36,440 nucleotides of DNA from Candidatus Pullibacteroides excrementavium (GCA_017694335.1 JADIMZ010000131.1:1-36440); one strand, 5' to 3'. Shown: positions 10,201 to 18,529, counted from the first letter of the stretch. Program-made: numbers and translations. The notes: a model not told the origin generated them from the letters alone.

Positions 10201-11141
10201 TCGGCAACGGAATCGAAATAAAAGATTCTGTCAACATAAACACGGGCGGGATATATTATTTCGGCATCCATGCTTGCAGTTTTCAAGACCAAGGCGGATT
10301 GAACCTTTCCGGATTCTCTGTCCGGAAAATCAGTTCCCGTCCAATCCCGCCTCTTGAGCCTATCCGGCAATATATCGACACGACCCTCTGCCATGGGGAG
10401 ACCATCCTTTTTGCCGGATCAGAACTATCCCGAAGCGGTTCCTATACGGATACCTTGTCAACGGCTTGGGGGGCAGACAGCATCGTTTTCCTGAACCTGC
10501 AAATCGAACCGAATTACCTTTTCAACTTGGATACGCTGATTTGCCAAGGTGCTACCCTCTATTTCGGAGGAAGAACCTACAGTCAAGCCGGAGAATACGA
10601 GGAGATATACAAAAGCCGTCACGGCTGCGACAGCATCTACCGCCTCCGCCTTGAAGTCCTGCCTTTGCCCGCACCTCCCGTCATCCTGCAAGAAACCGTC
10701 CAAGGGAAGACCGTGCTGGTATCCGATCAAGAAGCAGCCAATCAATGGTACAAAGATGGTTCCGCCTTGAAAGGAGAGACCGGAAACGAGCTTGTCCCGA
10801 CCGGGAACGGGCTTTACCATGCCACCGTCCGCAATGCCTGCGGAGAATCGGCTCCTTCTAACAAAATAGAGATAAAAGATTTGTCCAACCCTTCCGACCC
10901 CATGGCGGAATGCCTCCGCATTTACCCGAATCCCGCCCAGGACTATCTCCATGTGGAAAGCCCTTCGCAGCGGATAGAACGCATGGATGCCTTCAACCTG
11001 AACGGGAAACGGATATACTCCGGCTTGCCCAAAGCCCGGTCTTGCCGCCTCGATGTCTCCGCCTGGACTCCGGGAACCTACATCCTCCAGATTCACATCC
11101 AGGACAAGACGATGCCGTTCAAGATAGAAATCGCGAGATAA
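7203..11141 (+). CDS. Large T9SS adhesin-like protein with repeated cleaved-adhesin and FN3 domains
   Basis: A predicted cell-surface or secreted protein of 1312 residues. A signal peptide (basic start, then MLCWLLLGCFGTQLHA) is followed by a cleaved-adhesin/MAM-like jelly roll at about 64-216 (LPFYEGFEKW ... GIYIDDFSV), an FN3-like segment, a second jelly roll (333-509), FN3 (509-592), a third jelly roll (598-762), a CARDB-like segment (765-876) and a fourth jelly roll (882-1046). Two CxG...DTL repeats (1056-1155), an Ig-like domain and a T9SS type A sorting domain (1236-1312; IYPNPAQDY ... GTYILQI) complete it. The frame is open from 6972, but the earlier residues mask the signal peptide, so I chose ATG 7203; ATG 7266 would also work. 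It resembles the broken gene at 2678-5677 closely in domain order, so the two are probably paralogs. Ligand unknown. Confidence 0.85.
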   Translation: MNLSTHRHLAGKHIHTRQSLRMLCWLLLGCFGTQLHATESTTAAARPNPHAQTTYSQTENLVQLPFYEGFEKWENGIPVGWKTYDQNQDGTGWQESTENARNGHCAMYGYNRDNYAMDWLVSPTLHLDKDCFLKFHYRVRSDVNKENLSIYLSTSGNDIMALQEHLLLQIIEATNTEYQEVSIDLSDFTGQDVNIGILAHSAKDRYGIYIDDFSVVSCYAPVSAQIVGIGQHEAYVSYQNPENTSNSGTEAHIAYRILKTIPQSGQYITETNGKKDNPLTDTLWQELHSRQSPAWLRNLDISTPYEVQVRNLCQDEDTSRPVILQFQTACPLHGLPFTENFSHVHEGEIPDCWDNSEGSETNPKYRWNVPAETDPDEEIGRYLLFNNKLSAKGRNNYLKTPLIHTTGQESLRLSFSYINNEGQRENPSLLSVYSTLDAGLSYDTIARHLHSGTTWKDTTILLHLKHPVSTISKAEIEGGNHLQIVFEAVSNYGFGRVGIDNFSLTSFECPPPYNVRVSDITGSSARISWQSGAARHRISYFPQGQAEQSFHLFSDTCSALLSELRPGTEYEVRIEAIASNGDTSQAATAYFETPCTAVPLPYREGFENVALGDFLPPCWTETVLASDPDADFYWECSNMGIDAAEGTSYLYFYSFGLAKGAHSRVSTPLLEAHSSVEVSFKLYHWREFSGQEKLIVSYSDTRYPDKTFPIDTISCDFSHDTEGGWTGYAYRLPEFSQGRIHFEAIGQRGQNILIDQLEVKTIPSIDLQIGLSSHSYAFGDADSLQFAFRLSNSGALDFNGKADIRLKIKTNGNRLAGDSLLHQIDFSANPLPTAESRNFIFEKPFTLKGYGQHQISLTLNASGDTQTGNDTASFHILHYPSIEIPANTGLSLSDFNPAHISVFDLNQDGITWERRPDGSYHCPPQSEWDSDDLLILPAMHLEPGIYHVSALAEGERFDRPESMALYLFPATWPSTVLHAFPLSASCLESGKRIGASFDFFGNGIEIKDSVNINTGGIYYFGIHACSFQDQGGLNLSGFSVRKISSRPIPPLEPIRQYIDTTLCHGETILFAGSELSRSGSYTDTLSTAWGADSIVFLNLQIEPNYLFNLDTLICQGATLYFGGRTYSQAGEYEEIYKSRHGCDSIYRLRLEVLPLPAPPVILQETVQGKTVLVSDQEAANQWYKDGSALKGETGNELVPTGNGLYHATVRNACGESAPSNKIEIKDLSNPSDPMAECLRIYPNPAQDYLHVESPSQRIERMDAFNLNGKRIYSGLPKARSCRLDVSAWTPGTYILQIHIQDKTMPFKIEIAR

Positions 11142-11155
11142 GCCAAAAGTAATTT

Positions 11156-11163
11156 TAACTTTG
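11156..11163 (+). promoter_or_regulatory. -7 element (TAACTTTG) for the small membrane-protein pair
   Basis: TAACTTTG is an exact TAnnTTTG match 15 bases before the ATG at 11178, so the leader would be very short. No TTG is found at the expected -33 distance. It sits just after the adhesin stop codon, where no terminator is visible. Confidence 0.5.
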
Positions 11164-11177
11164 CAAAATGTATCCTT

Positions 11178-11390
11178 ATGGATAAACAGAAAAAAGACCG
11201 AGTAATCAAGGAAGCTTCAAAATTCTGCTTAGACATGGCAAAACTTGTTTTTGCCGGAATCATCCTTGCTGGCATAATGCAAACCGGCATCAAAACCCCA
11301 GTTCTTCTGTGGTGGGCAGGAGTTGCCGTATTAATTTTGGCACTAAGCGGATTTGGCCTATTGTTACTTTATAAAAACGATCAGCCATGA
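11178..11390 (+). CDS. Small two-helix membrane protein (DUF6722-like)
   Basis: A 70-residue protein with a charged N terminus (MDKQKKDRVIKEASKF) and two hydrophobic segments at about 20-37 (AKLVFAGIILAGIMQTGI) and 42-63 (VLLWWAGVAVLILALSGFGLLL). Size and layout resemble the DUF6722 small membrane proteins of Bacteroidota as I recall them; function unknown. Its stop overlaps the start of the next gene (ATGA), so the two are probably translationally coupled. A -7 element lies just upstream. Confidence 0.7.
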   Translation: MDKQKKDRVIKEASKFCLDMAKLVFAGIILAGIMQTGIKTPVLLWWAGVAVLILALSGFGLLLLYKNDQP

Positions 11391-11707
11391 ATATCATCAT
11401 CATTTTTGCCACCTGCAGCGCTGTTGGTCTTAGCATTTGCATTTACGTGGCTATCAGCCTCTACAGGCAGCATAAAAACAAAAATCGGCCCCATCCTGTA
11501 AACACCTTGTCCTACAAAGGCTATACCGGATCGGTGGCGTTCAGCGAAACCGACAATATCTTCTTCGGGAAGATAGAGGGCATCGACAGCCTGATTACCT
11601 TCAAAGGGGAGAGCGTTTCCGAACTCAAACACTCCTTCCACCAAGCGGTGGATGACTACATTGCCTGCAACAAGGCCGCCCATGTCCTCGGGCATACGAA
11701 CGCTTAA
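11387..11707 (+). CDS. Membrane-anchored HicB-like domain protein
   Basis: A 106-residue protein. Residues 1-27 form a transmembrane helix (MNIIIIFATCSAVGLSICIY...), followed by a basic stop-transfer stretch (RQHKNKNRPH). From about residue 39 it reads NTLSYKGYTGSVAFSETDN...FFGKIEGIDSLITFKGESVSELKHSFHQAVDDYIA, which matches the partial-RNase-H-like domain of HicB antitoxins. Cytosolic HicB proteins normally start at this point and often continue into a ribbon-helix-helix or HTH DNA-binding domain; here the protein ends soon after. No HicA toxin lies beside it; the upstream partner is a small membrane protein overlapping by four bases. It could be a HicB relic captured by a small membrane gene or a fold reused for another role. 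Confidence 0.72.
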   Translation: MNIIIIFATCSAVGLSICIYVAISLYRQHKNKNRPHPVNTLSYKGYTGSVAFSETDNIFFGKIEGIDSLITFKGESVSELKHSFHQAVDDYIACNKAAHVLGHTNA

Positions 11708-11755
11708 ACCCAAATCGGCCATTAAAGAGAGCAACGAATCCAAACAATGTGCAAA

Positions 11756-11787
11756 AAGGGCTTGCCGCGAACCCGCGACAAGCCCTT
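11756..11787 (-). terminator. Intrinsic terminator of the giant T9SS gene
   Basis: A 14-position stem with one mismatch (11756-11769 with 11774-11787) and a 4-base loop. On the minus strand it is followed by TTTTT and stands 23 bases beyond the stop codon at 11810. It lies between convergent genes and may stop both. Confidence 0.85.
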
Positions 11788-11809
11788 CACCTTATCCGTA
11801 CAGCGTGTA

Positions 11810-14800
11810 TCAACGAACCACGAACTTCAGCACCTGCTGGATTCCATCCTGCTCCACGCACAAAAGATAGATACCTGACGACCAGCCGGACACCGGAATC
11901 GACACCACAGAACCGGCACGGAAAGAAGCCGAACGTTCTTCATACATCGTCCTGCCCTGCAAATTGACAACCTGCAAGCCGGACACCGGCGCGGACAAAC
12001 GGACATTCACGTAATCGACTGCCGGCACAGGATATACGGCATCCACAAAGCTTCCCGAAACCTCCATCCAACCTTCCACGCCTGCATCTTCCACCACTTC
12101 CAGATGCAGCACCACATATTCGGATCGCCCATTGCGAGCCCCTTGCAGTTCCACCTGGCAGGTTCCCAGACCCAAAGCCGATACTTGCAAGCCCGAATCG
12201 GACACGGCAAACGAAGCCACACCTTCCACATCCGGCTCGCCCGCCATCACCTTCCATCGGCCCGTGCCCGGCAAAGAGAACAAATCGTCAAAAGCCAGAA
12301 GCGCATCGGCACCCATCAATAAACTATCCTCTATCACACGGGATTCGGGACGCACCACGCCGATTTTGTCAATCGCCATATACGAAGGCAGAAGCGGCCC
12401 GTACTGGTTCACCCGCGAACCTTCGAAACCGATCAACAGCTGGCTGACAGCCCCCAAGCCGCTCAAATCCACCCATTCCCAAGAGTTCAGGATGTAGTGT
12501 TCGGCGGAATCAGCATCACGGCAATCGGCTAAATAATATTCTATTACCGCCGTGTCCCCATCAGGACGGATGCCCCGGAAAAACACCTTGAAATAATCGC
12601 CGCTTTCGAACGGACCGCCCGAATAGGTATCGCCATTGACCGCCGCATTGTAGAACATGATGTTGTTAGTCACATAACAGCCGGGAATTTCCGCGCCTTC
12701 CTCCCCGGCTTCCAGCAAGTCCACCACGCCGTGGTCGTAAACCACGCCATAGGTCGCCGAACCCAAAGCCCCGCCACCGGCCGCATTCTTGTACTGGTTG
12801 TCGTAGCCCCATTCAGGGATATAGGTAGAATCGGAGATATTGGCGTAAGCAAATCCCATCCAGGAATCCCAAGCCAAGGTATAAGAGTTGGTAAAACGGT
12901 AAGAACCGCTGTAGAAATACGTATCCCCATCGGTATCGCCATGCCAGCTGCTTTCCGCTTCCAGATCCAAATCCTCGAAATCGGCAACGCCTTCGCCGCC
13001 CAGCACCACTACCTGCACAGAAACCGACTGCACGGAATTCCATTCATCACGGACATACAGCGTATATCCGGCATTGCGTTCGGCCAAGACTTCCAGAACA
13101 GCCTCGCGCCCCACCGTATCGCCGGCAGCATCTATCCAGCTATAAGCGTATTCCGGCACGCCGCCGCTGACGGCAGCCGCCAAAGCCAGTTCCGTACCCC
13201 GTTTCACAACCGTATCGGATGGCAGTCCGCCCAACTGCAATTCAAACGGCTGCCCGCTGAAATCGTCCACGTACAGGCTGTCGGTGCAGGAAAATTCCAG
13301 ATATGTCATCCGTCCCTTGTCGCGCAGGTTGAAATACCGCCATCCGTCCGAAGCAGGCAGGGCCAATTCCCGGCCATTGGAGAGCTTCAACATCGATTCG
13401 GCCTTGCTCCGGTAAAAGAAACCGGTCAGATTCAAGCCTGTATCGGTATTGGTAATCTCGATGCGGGCATCGCCCAAAGCCAAAGCCCGATGCGAACCGG
13501 CAGGCGCGTCCGCAGCACCGGCATCGGCATCCACCACCTTGAATCCGGAAAACCGGGCCGTACCGTCTTCAAACTCTTCCGAAACCCCCACCGCCACGTC
13601 TTCAAAGGTAGAAACCGCCGTGGGCAGGAAATCGGTCTGGAAGCTGTCCGAGACAATCAGGCCGCCGCGAACCTCGTTGAAATTCTCCATCACAAAATAG
13701 GCTTGATACCAAGTCTTGGCCTCCAAGCCCTCAAAACGGCATACCGCTTCCTGGTTCCGGCCGACTTCCGCCATCATTCCTTGCGACACCACTGAATCAG
13801 CCTCCATTTTCTCCCCGGGAGCCGCCACGGCATAATAAATCCGGCTCGACTGGCTCGGCTTTACCGCCATATCGGCGGTGAAGGCCGTCACATTCCGCAA
13901 GAGAGGATACCCATCGGCCATCACAGGCGGCTGGTTCAGGTCGCCTTCAAATTCGTAAGCACCCAACGTGGCCCGCGTGGCAGGACGGTCTATGCCCAGG
14001 ATATCGGTCGAGACCCAATCCAAGGGAACCGCCGTGTCGAAAGGCTGCCAGGTTTTCAATCCCAGGAAAGCAGGACTCAGGAATTCCGCTTCGGCAAAAA
14101 GGCTCTCCTTGTCGGATTTCACTTGAAAATCCCATACCGCATACGAAATCTCGGCCGAACCCAATCGGGCAAAAATGCCAAGGTCCTCAATGGTATCGGC
14201 CGTAGTGAACACCCCGTTCCGCTCCCACTCCATATGAGCCGTGTCCGAAGCCAAATCCAAACGGTACACATAACCGCCCACCCGGTTCTGGAAAAGGTTG
14301 TTGGCAATGTAGAGCGCGGAAGGGGCCGCCTCGTCATCGATATAGAGCGCTGCCGAACCGGAAGCTTCGCTTTCGCCCCCCAGCCGGACCGTATTGTATG
14401 CAATATCCACATGGGAAGTCGTCGAACCGGTCCCGAAACCGCTCATCTCTATCCCGTAAGAAGTTCCCAAGGTATTCCGGAAATCAACCACATTATTGAA
14501 AATACGCATCGGCGCACCCGCCTCGCCATAGACCGGACGGGAATAAATACCGGTGGCGTACTTGCCTGCCGGCAAATCTATCTCTATCCTGTTGCCGGAG
14601 ATTTCCGATGCCGAGCCGCAACGGTACACATCCATCCCGTCGTAGCTGTAACTATACACGAAATCGGTACGAACCGTGTTCCCGGCAAAACGGAAATGTT
14701 CCACATCATGGAGATAAACCCCTTTGGAGCCTTGGTTCACGAACTCGTTGCCTTCGATGACCGCCTCGCGGACCTTGGCATTCTTTCCCAAGGTTACCAC

Positions 14801-17800
14801 GCCCGAACCGCCAAGATTCAAGCCGATGTCCCCGCCTTCAAAATAGCAGTCGCGCACTTGGATATGGCTGCAGTTGAGGCGCGGGTTCCGCGTGGAGGAA
14901 GCGTAGAAAACAAGCAGGTCGATGGTGGAATTGTAATCTGTAGGCTGCCCGGCCAAAATCCGCAAACCGGAAAAGTCCAAGTGGTGAGCCCCGTCGTAGG
15001 CATGGACCACCGAAGGGAACTCCATATTGCCGGTAGTCAGCGTCACATCCTGCAGGCGCAGATACGAAGTCCCGGCCAGGTTGAACACCCCTTCGTTGGG
15101 ATTCCGAGTCAAAGTGGCATAGTCCAGATATTCGTCATAATCATCGGAAGCAATCGTCACGTCCTCGGCACGACCGCTCAATGAACCCATCGTCAACAGG
15201 TTATTTTCAGACAAGCCTGCAATGGCCGGAATCACCACCACTTCATCGTAAGTGCCGCTTTCCAGTTTCAGATTGACCGGCCCGTCCACGCCGGCTTCCA
15301 AATGATTTACCGCCTCTTGAATCGTGGCAAAATCCGCTTCGCCCGAGACCCCGACAATGAAATCCCCGTGCACACCGGCTTTCACCGTATGCAAGGAAGC
15401 CTCGCCTTGCACCGGAACAGCCCGATTGCCAGCATAAGCCGAATCCAAAGCCATCTCGATACGCCCCCCCTCTTCGGCATCGCCCAAATCATAGCAAACC
15501 GCCATGTAATACTCTTGTTCAAAGCGCATGGCCGCCGAACCGCTCAAACGGACCGTTTCCGTCCCCGCTTTTACCGAATCTACCTGCGCAAACAGGCAAT
15601 CGGCCGCGACCGCCATGTTCAGCACCGTATCCGTTTCCAGGAAATAGGCCCGCACATTCCGCAAATCCACATCGGTAGAAGCCAGATCCAGCACCAAATC
15701 GGTCAGCACCGCCGAACCGGTATCGCCCACCGGCTGCATATGGAGCAAGAGTGCCTGCACGTTTTGGCTGTAGGCTCCTACGAAATCCTGCGCCACCGCC
15801 CGGGCATCGATCGACGCCAACGCCAAGGGGGAAGGATTGACTGCCGAAATCTCGATAGCCCAGCCATCGGGCATAGAACCATAGGAAGACTCAGGCTTGA
15901 CGAACTGGAAGGTCATTTTCCCATCCGGAGACTGGCTTATCAGGCGCACTTGCGGGTAAGTCTTGTAGGAATAAGCGCCTATCTGGTTCGAGGCCAAGGT
16001 ATCCGAACCCGAATAAACCGAGAGGACATGCGTGGTGGAATACGTCTCGAAAGACTCGAAACTGGCACGGATTACCTGCCCTGCAACAGCGGGCGCAAAG
16101 GTGACCTTGCCATTGAAAGCATCCTTGGCATAAGCGCCGTCCTTTCCGCCATCATCATAGAACATCAACGAGCCGTCCACCGGAATTTCGCCGTTCCGCC
16201 CGTTCTGCAAGCTGTACATGTTCGTCAGCAGGATTTCGCCTTCCGGGTCGGCATCCCCGATGGCATAACCGCCTTTCCGGTTAGTGGCAAGCCCGCTCCA
16301 GGAAGCGTCAAGCACCGTGCCGTTTGCCGCATCGGCATCGATATCGGCGCAAAGCCAGATATAATAGGTTCCTTCCTGCAAGGACTCGCTTCCCGAAAAA
16401 GAAGTCGATGCCGATGCCACCGTGCTCTCGGCGATTTTCTGCAAGGTATCGAATTCGGCGGTCCGGGTCATATACAGATAGGCCTGTCCCACCGCTTGCT
16501 CGCTGCCGTCTTTCCAGTTGGCCGTCAGATTTGTCCAAATCAATTGATCCAAGGTGCCGAACACGTCCAAACGCAAACCGATGACCGGCTGCTTGCGGAC
16601 CCCGGGCATCAGGTCTCCGGTTGCTGCCTGGAAGCCGGCCGCCGTGTCGATGTCGAGAGCCACCGGTTCGTATTCGGTCAGCATGGCCTCAAAACCATCA
16701 CCGGTATAATAAGATGAGCCTCCTTTGGGTTCGAACACAATGGTAAGCGAACCGTCTTCCGCTTGGGAGCGAAGCAAGGAGGCCGGACCTTCGGCCGTCC
16801 CCTCTCCTCCATCATAAGCCCACAACAATGCCCCGTTGCGGTCGCCGCTGTAGATTTCGAACACATCGTGTGCCCCGCCGTAAGTGGTACCGGGATAAAG
16901 ATCGAAAAGGCCGAACTCAATCTGCGCCACCCGGCCTTCCGTCTTAGGAACAAATGTCACGGCTTGCTCGCCCATATAAGGGTCGTAAGCCGCATAAGAG
17001 GCCGAAGTGGGACGAAAGCCTATCGAATTCAGGAAGTACTGGACATTGTCTCCCTTCTGGCTGTAATAGATGTTTTCCACCTTGATGGATCCGGCCTGCT
17101 GCAATGCCTGAGGTTCATGCTTCCCTTGATTATCGTTCAGTGTCAAGCCGGTGCAAGCGGCACGGAGATAGTCCCCGTCTTGGGCATCGTAGCCGACAGC
17201 CACTTTTACATAGAAATAATTGCTGCCTTCCGACAGTTTAGCCTCAGACTCATCTACTTGAACCTGAACCGCATGCCGGGCGGACAAACTGGCAAACGAA
17301 CCCACCTCCACCGCCTTGGCAGCGCTGAAGGCGGAGTCTTGCCCCATGAAATAGACTTTGCCGCTTTCCACAAGGCCGACCGGGCTGCAATCCGAAAAAT
17401 CCAAGTCCAGACTTTGCAGTGATAAGGGATTTTTCAAGTCCTCCGTCCGGATATTGATTCCAAGCAACAGCAAAGTATCGCCTTGCAGGGTCTTGGCTGC
17501 CGGGTCGAAGAACTGCTTAGCCGAGACAAATCGCATGTCGGCGGGTTGGTACTGGCTTACCAAGCCTTCAAAGCCTGGTTTTTCGAGGCCGGAAACCTTC
17601 TTGAAATAGACCGTGAGCGAACCGTCTTCGGCCGTGGAACGGAAACGCATCGGCAAGCTGCCTAAAAGGGTGTTCTCATCCGAAACAATGGCGTTGAGAC
17701 TGTTGTCGTCCGCACTTTGGCCATTGTAGACTTTCAAAATATCGTTATTCCAATTTCCATAGTCGGAATTGAAAATATCGATATGGCTGAAGTCTAACTG

Positions 17801-18055
17801 AATCACCTGCCCTTGCGTGGCAGGGACAAAAGTCACAGAACCTTCATCACCCTCTTGCACGCCGCCTTCGATACCTCCTGCATCGTAGAAGGGCGTTTCT
17901 TTTGAAATGCTAAAAACTTGATCCTGGTTCAAAAGCAAGACGGTATCGGGAGCAGCTTCCGCTTGCGCCAACAACGGATTTACCGCCATAAAGCTCAATG
18001 CCGCAAAACCGGCACAGATACGAAATACCGTTTTGCCGAAAAGTAATGGTTTCAT
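11810..18055 (-). CDS. Giant T9SS surface protein: CUB-like, BNR-associated, beta-helix, DUF4465, sorting domain
   Basis: A 2081-residue protein starting with a signal peptide (MKPLLFGKTVFRICAGFAAL..., cut near LLAQA). Three CUB-like domains (about 55-170, 352-458, 622-738; each FVP...G.V...F...D...VY.G) alternate with three BNR-associated N-terminal-type domains (about 175-308, 465-588, 742-872). A right-handed beta-helix follows (about 895-1290; DFATIQEAVNHLEAG...), then an FN3-like part, an Ig-like part (about 1600-1685), a DUF4465 domain (about 1693-1898; SGSYRFTNSY, WSW-type strand, YLADCRDAD, WEWVDLSGLG, YMAIDKIGV) and a T9SS type A sorting domain (about 2007-2081). The frame is open to 18178, but ATG 18055 starts the signal peptide. 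It is a single-gene unit: a cobalamin riboswitch lies upstream and a terminator follows. Repression by B12 and a role in corrinoid capture are inferred from that; binding has not been shown. An adhesin or polysaccharide-binding role is the alternative. Confidence 0.85.
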   Translation of the reverse strand: MKPLLFGKTVFRICAGFAALSFMAVNPLLAQAEAAPDTVLLLNQDQVFSISKETPFYDAGGIEGGVQEGDEGSVTFVPATQGQVIQLDFSHIDIFNSDYGNWNNDILKVYNGQSADDNSLNAIVSDENTLLGSLPMRFRSTAEDGSLTVYFKKVSGLEKPGFEGLVSQYQPADMRFVSAKQFFDPAAKTLQGDTLLLLGINIRTEDLKNPLSLQSLDLDFSDCSPVGLVESGKVYFMGQDSAFSAAKAVEVGSFASLSARHAVQVQVDESEAKLSEGSNYFYVKVAVGYDAQDGDYLRAACTGLTLNDNQGKHEPQALQQAGSIKVENIYYSQKGDNVQYFLNSIGFRPTSASYAAYDPYMGEQAVTFVPKTEGRVAQIEFGLFDLYPGTTYGGAHDVFEIYSGDRNGALLWAYDGGEGTAEGPASLLRSQAEDGSLTIVFEPKGGSSYYTGDGFEAMLTEYEPVALDIDTAAGFQAATGDLMPGVRKQPVIGLRLDVFGTLDQLIWTNLTANWKDGSEQAVGQAYLYMTRTAEFDTLQKIAESTVASASTSFSGSESLQEGTYYIWLCADIDADAANGTVLDASWSGLATNRKGGYAIGDADPEGEILLTNMYSLQNGRNGEIPVDGSLMFYDDGGKDGAYAKDAFNGKVTFAPAVAGQVIRASFESFETYSTTHVLSVYSGSDTLASNQIGAYSYKTYPQVRLISQSPDGKMTFQFVKPESSYGSMPDGWAIEISAVNPSPLALASIDARAVAQDFVGAYSQNVQALLLHMQPVGDTGSAVLTDLVLDLASTDVDLRNVRAYFLETDTVLNMAVAADCLFAQVDSVKAGTETVRLSGSAAMRFEQEYYMAVCYDLGDAEEGGRIEMALDSAYAGNRAVPVQGEASLHTVKAGVHGDFIVGVSGEADFATIQEAVNHLEAGVDGPVNLKLESGTYDEVVVIPAIAGLSENNLLTMGSLSGRAEDVTIASDDYDEYLDYATLTRNPNEGVFNLAGTSYLRLQDVTLTTGNMEFPSVVHAYDGAHHLDFSGLRILAGQPTDYNSTIDLLVFYASSTRNPRLNCSHIQVRDCYFEGGDIGLNLGGSGVVTLGKNAKVREAVIEGNEFVNQGSKGVYLHDVEHFRFAGNTVRTDFVYSYSYDGMDVYRCGSASEISGNRIEIDLPAGKYATGIYSRPVYGEAGAPMRIFNNVVDFRNTLGTSYGIEMSGFGTGSTTSHVDIAYNTVRLGGESEASGSAALYIDDEAAPSALYIANNLFQNRVGGYVYRLDLASDTAHMEWERNGVFTTADTIEDLGIFARLGSAEISYAVWDFQVKSDKESLFAEAEFLSPAFLGLKTWQPFDTAVPLDWVSTDILGIDRPATRATLGAYEFEGDLNQPPVMADGYPLLRNVTAFTADMAVKPSQSSRIYYAVAAPGEKMEADSVVSQGMMAEVGRNQEAVCRFEGLEAKTWYQAYFVMENFNEVRGGLIVSDSFQTDFLPTAVSTFEDVAVGVSEEFEDGTARFSGFKVVDADAGAADAPAGSHRALALGDARIEITNTDTGLNLTGFFYRSKAESMLKLSNGRELALPASDGWRYFNLRDKGRMTYLEFSCTDSLYVDDFSGQPFELQLGGLPSDTVVKRGTELALAAAVSGGVPEYAYSWIDAAGDTVGREAVLEVLAERNAGYTLYVRDEWNSVQSVSVQVVVLGGEGVADFEDLDLEAESSWHGDTDGDTYFYSGSYRFTNSYTLAWDSWMGFAYANISDSTYIPEWGYDNQYKNAAGGGALGSATYGVVYDHGVVDLLEAGEEGAEIPGCYVTNNIMFYNAAVNGDTYSGGPFESGDYFKVFFRGIRPDGDTAVIEYYLADCRDADSAEHYILNSWEWVDLSGLGAVSQLLIGFEGSRVNQYGPLLPSYMAIDKIGVVRPESRVIEDSLLMGADALLAFDDLFSLPGTGRWKVMAGEPDVEGVASFAVSDSGLQVSALGLGTCQVELQGARNGRSEYVVLHLEVVEDAGVEGWMEVSGSFVDAVYPVPAVDYVNVRLSAPVSGLQVVNLQGRTMYEERSASFRAGSVVSIPVSGWSSGIYLLCVEQDGIQQVLKFVVR

Positions 18056-18333
18056 AGGGCAGAAAAAATTAAATTTCCAGTTTTCTGGCTTTCGACCCTG
18101 AAACGACTGTGTTGAAAAACCTGAAGAAGATTGTCTCTGAACCTCGGAACGGTTCGTTGAGAAAAGAAGCAGCAGCAAGAGAAATCAGGTTTCCTTTCTG
18201 CCTTCATCATCCGACTCCCTTTCCGTTTTCCCCCGGAAAGCGGACGTGTTGCCTCCTTGGCTTTATCGGCTGCCTTGCGCGCTATGGAATATCTCCCGGC
18301 ATCCGTCTCGGCCTTGGATCGCAAGTCCCTGCA
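18056..18333 (-). other. Long leader between riboswitch and giant T9SS gene
   Basis: This 278-base segment should hold the expression platform. I see a modest 7-bp hairpin (18219-18225 with 18234-18240) and a 5-bp GAACC/GGTTC hairpin, neither followed by a T run, so a translational mechanism fits better than termination. A 90-codon open frame (18324 to 18052) starts just after the aptamer and its stop overlaps the ATG of the T9SS gene as ATGA. Its translation has no recognisable domain and I do not call it a gene. Confidence 0.45.
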
Positions 18334-18390
18334 AGTCCAATCCTCTTTGGCTAGTCTCCTGACTTATCTCTCCACCGGACGCCTTCCCAT

Positions 18391-18462
18391 TTCTCGAAGG
18401 AAAAGACGGGTAATCTGCGGCGTTGCTCGCGCTTGCATCTCACCCGTCTTTTCCTTCGAGAA
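18391..18462. repeat. Inverted repeat with 21-bp perfect arms inside riboswitch arm
   Basis: Perfect arms at 18391-18411 and 18442-18462 (TTCTCGAAGGAAAAGACGGG... and its complement) enclose a 30-base middle. Together they would form a long, very stable hairpin protruding from the aptamer. The arms include the ends of the 41-base direct repeat. Confidence 0.9.
18405..18445. repeat. 41-bp palindromic element, copy 1
   Basis: It begins GACGGGTAATCTGC and ends GCATCTCACCC. It shares 40 of 41 bases with copy 2 (one G/T difference at position 15). The ends are complementary (GGGT...ACCC), so each copy can fold as a hairpin. It resembles a REP-type dispersed palindrome; whether further copies exist in the genome cannot be judged here. 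Confidence 0.9.
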
Positions 18463-18488
18463 CCGCTTCGATTTCTCTCGATTACTTT

Positions 18489-18529
18489 GACGGGTAATCT
18501 GCTGCGTTGCTCGCGCTTGCATCTCACCC
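18489..18529. repeat. 41-bp palindromic element, copy 2
   Basis: Same orientation as copy 1, 84 bases away. It joins directly to the ACTGT arm of the core hairpin CCACTGT...ACAGTGG (18529-18553 region), so it extends from the conserved core, while copy 1 sits inside the long inverted repeat. Confidence 0.9.

Noticed and set aside
12731-17422. Several 219-471 codon plus-strand frames opposite the giant T9SS gene (12731-13795, 14123-15184, 15302-16717, 16763-17422)
   Set aside because: All lie inside a well-supported coding region, lack signal peptides or domains and have Arg/His/Ile-rich shadow composition.
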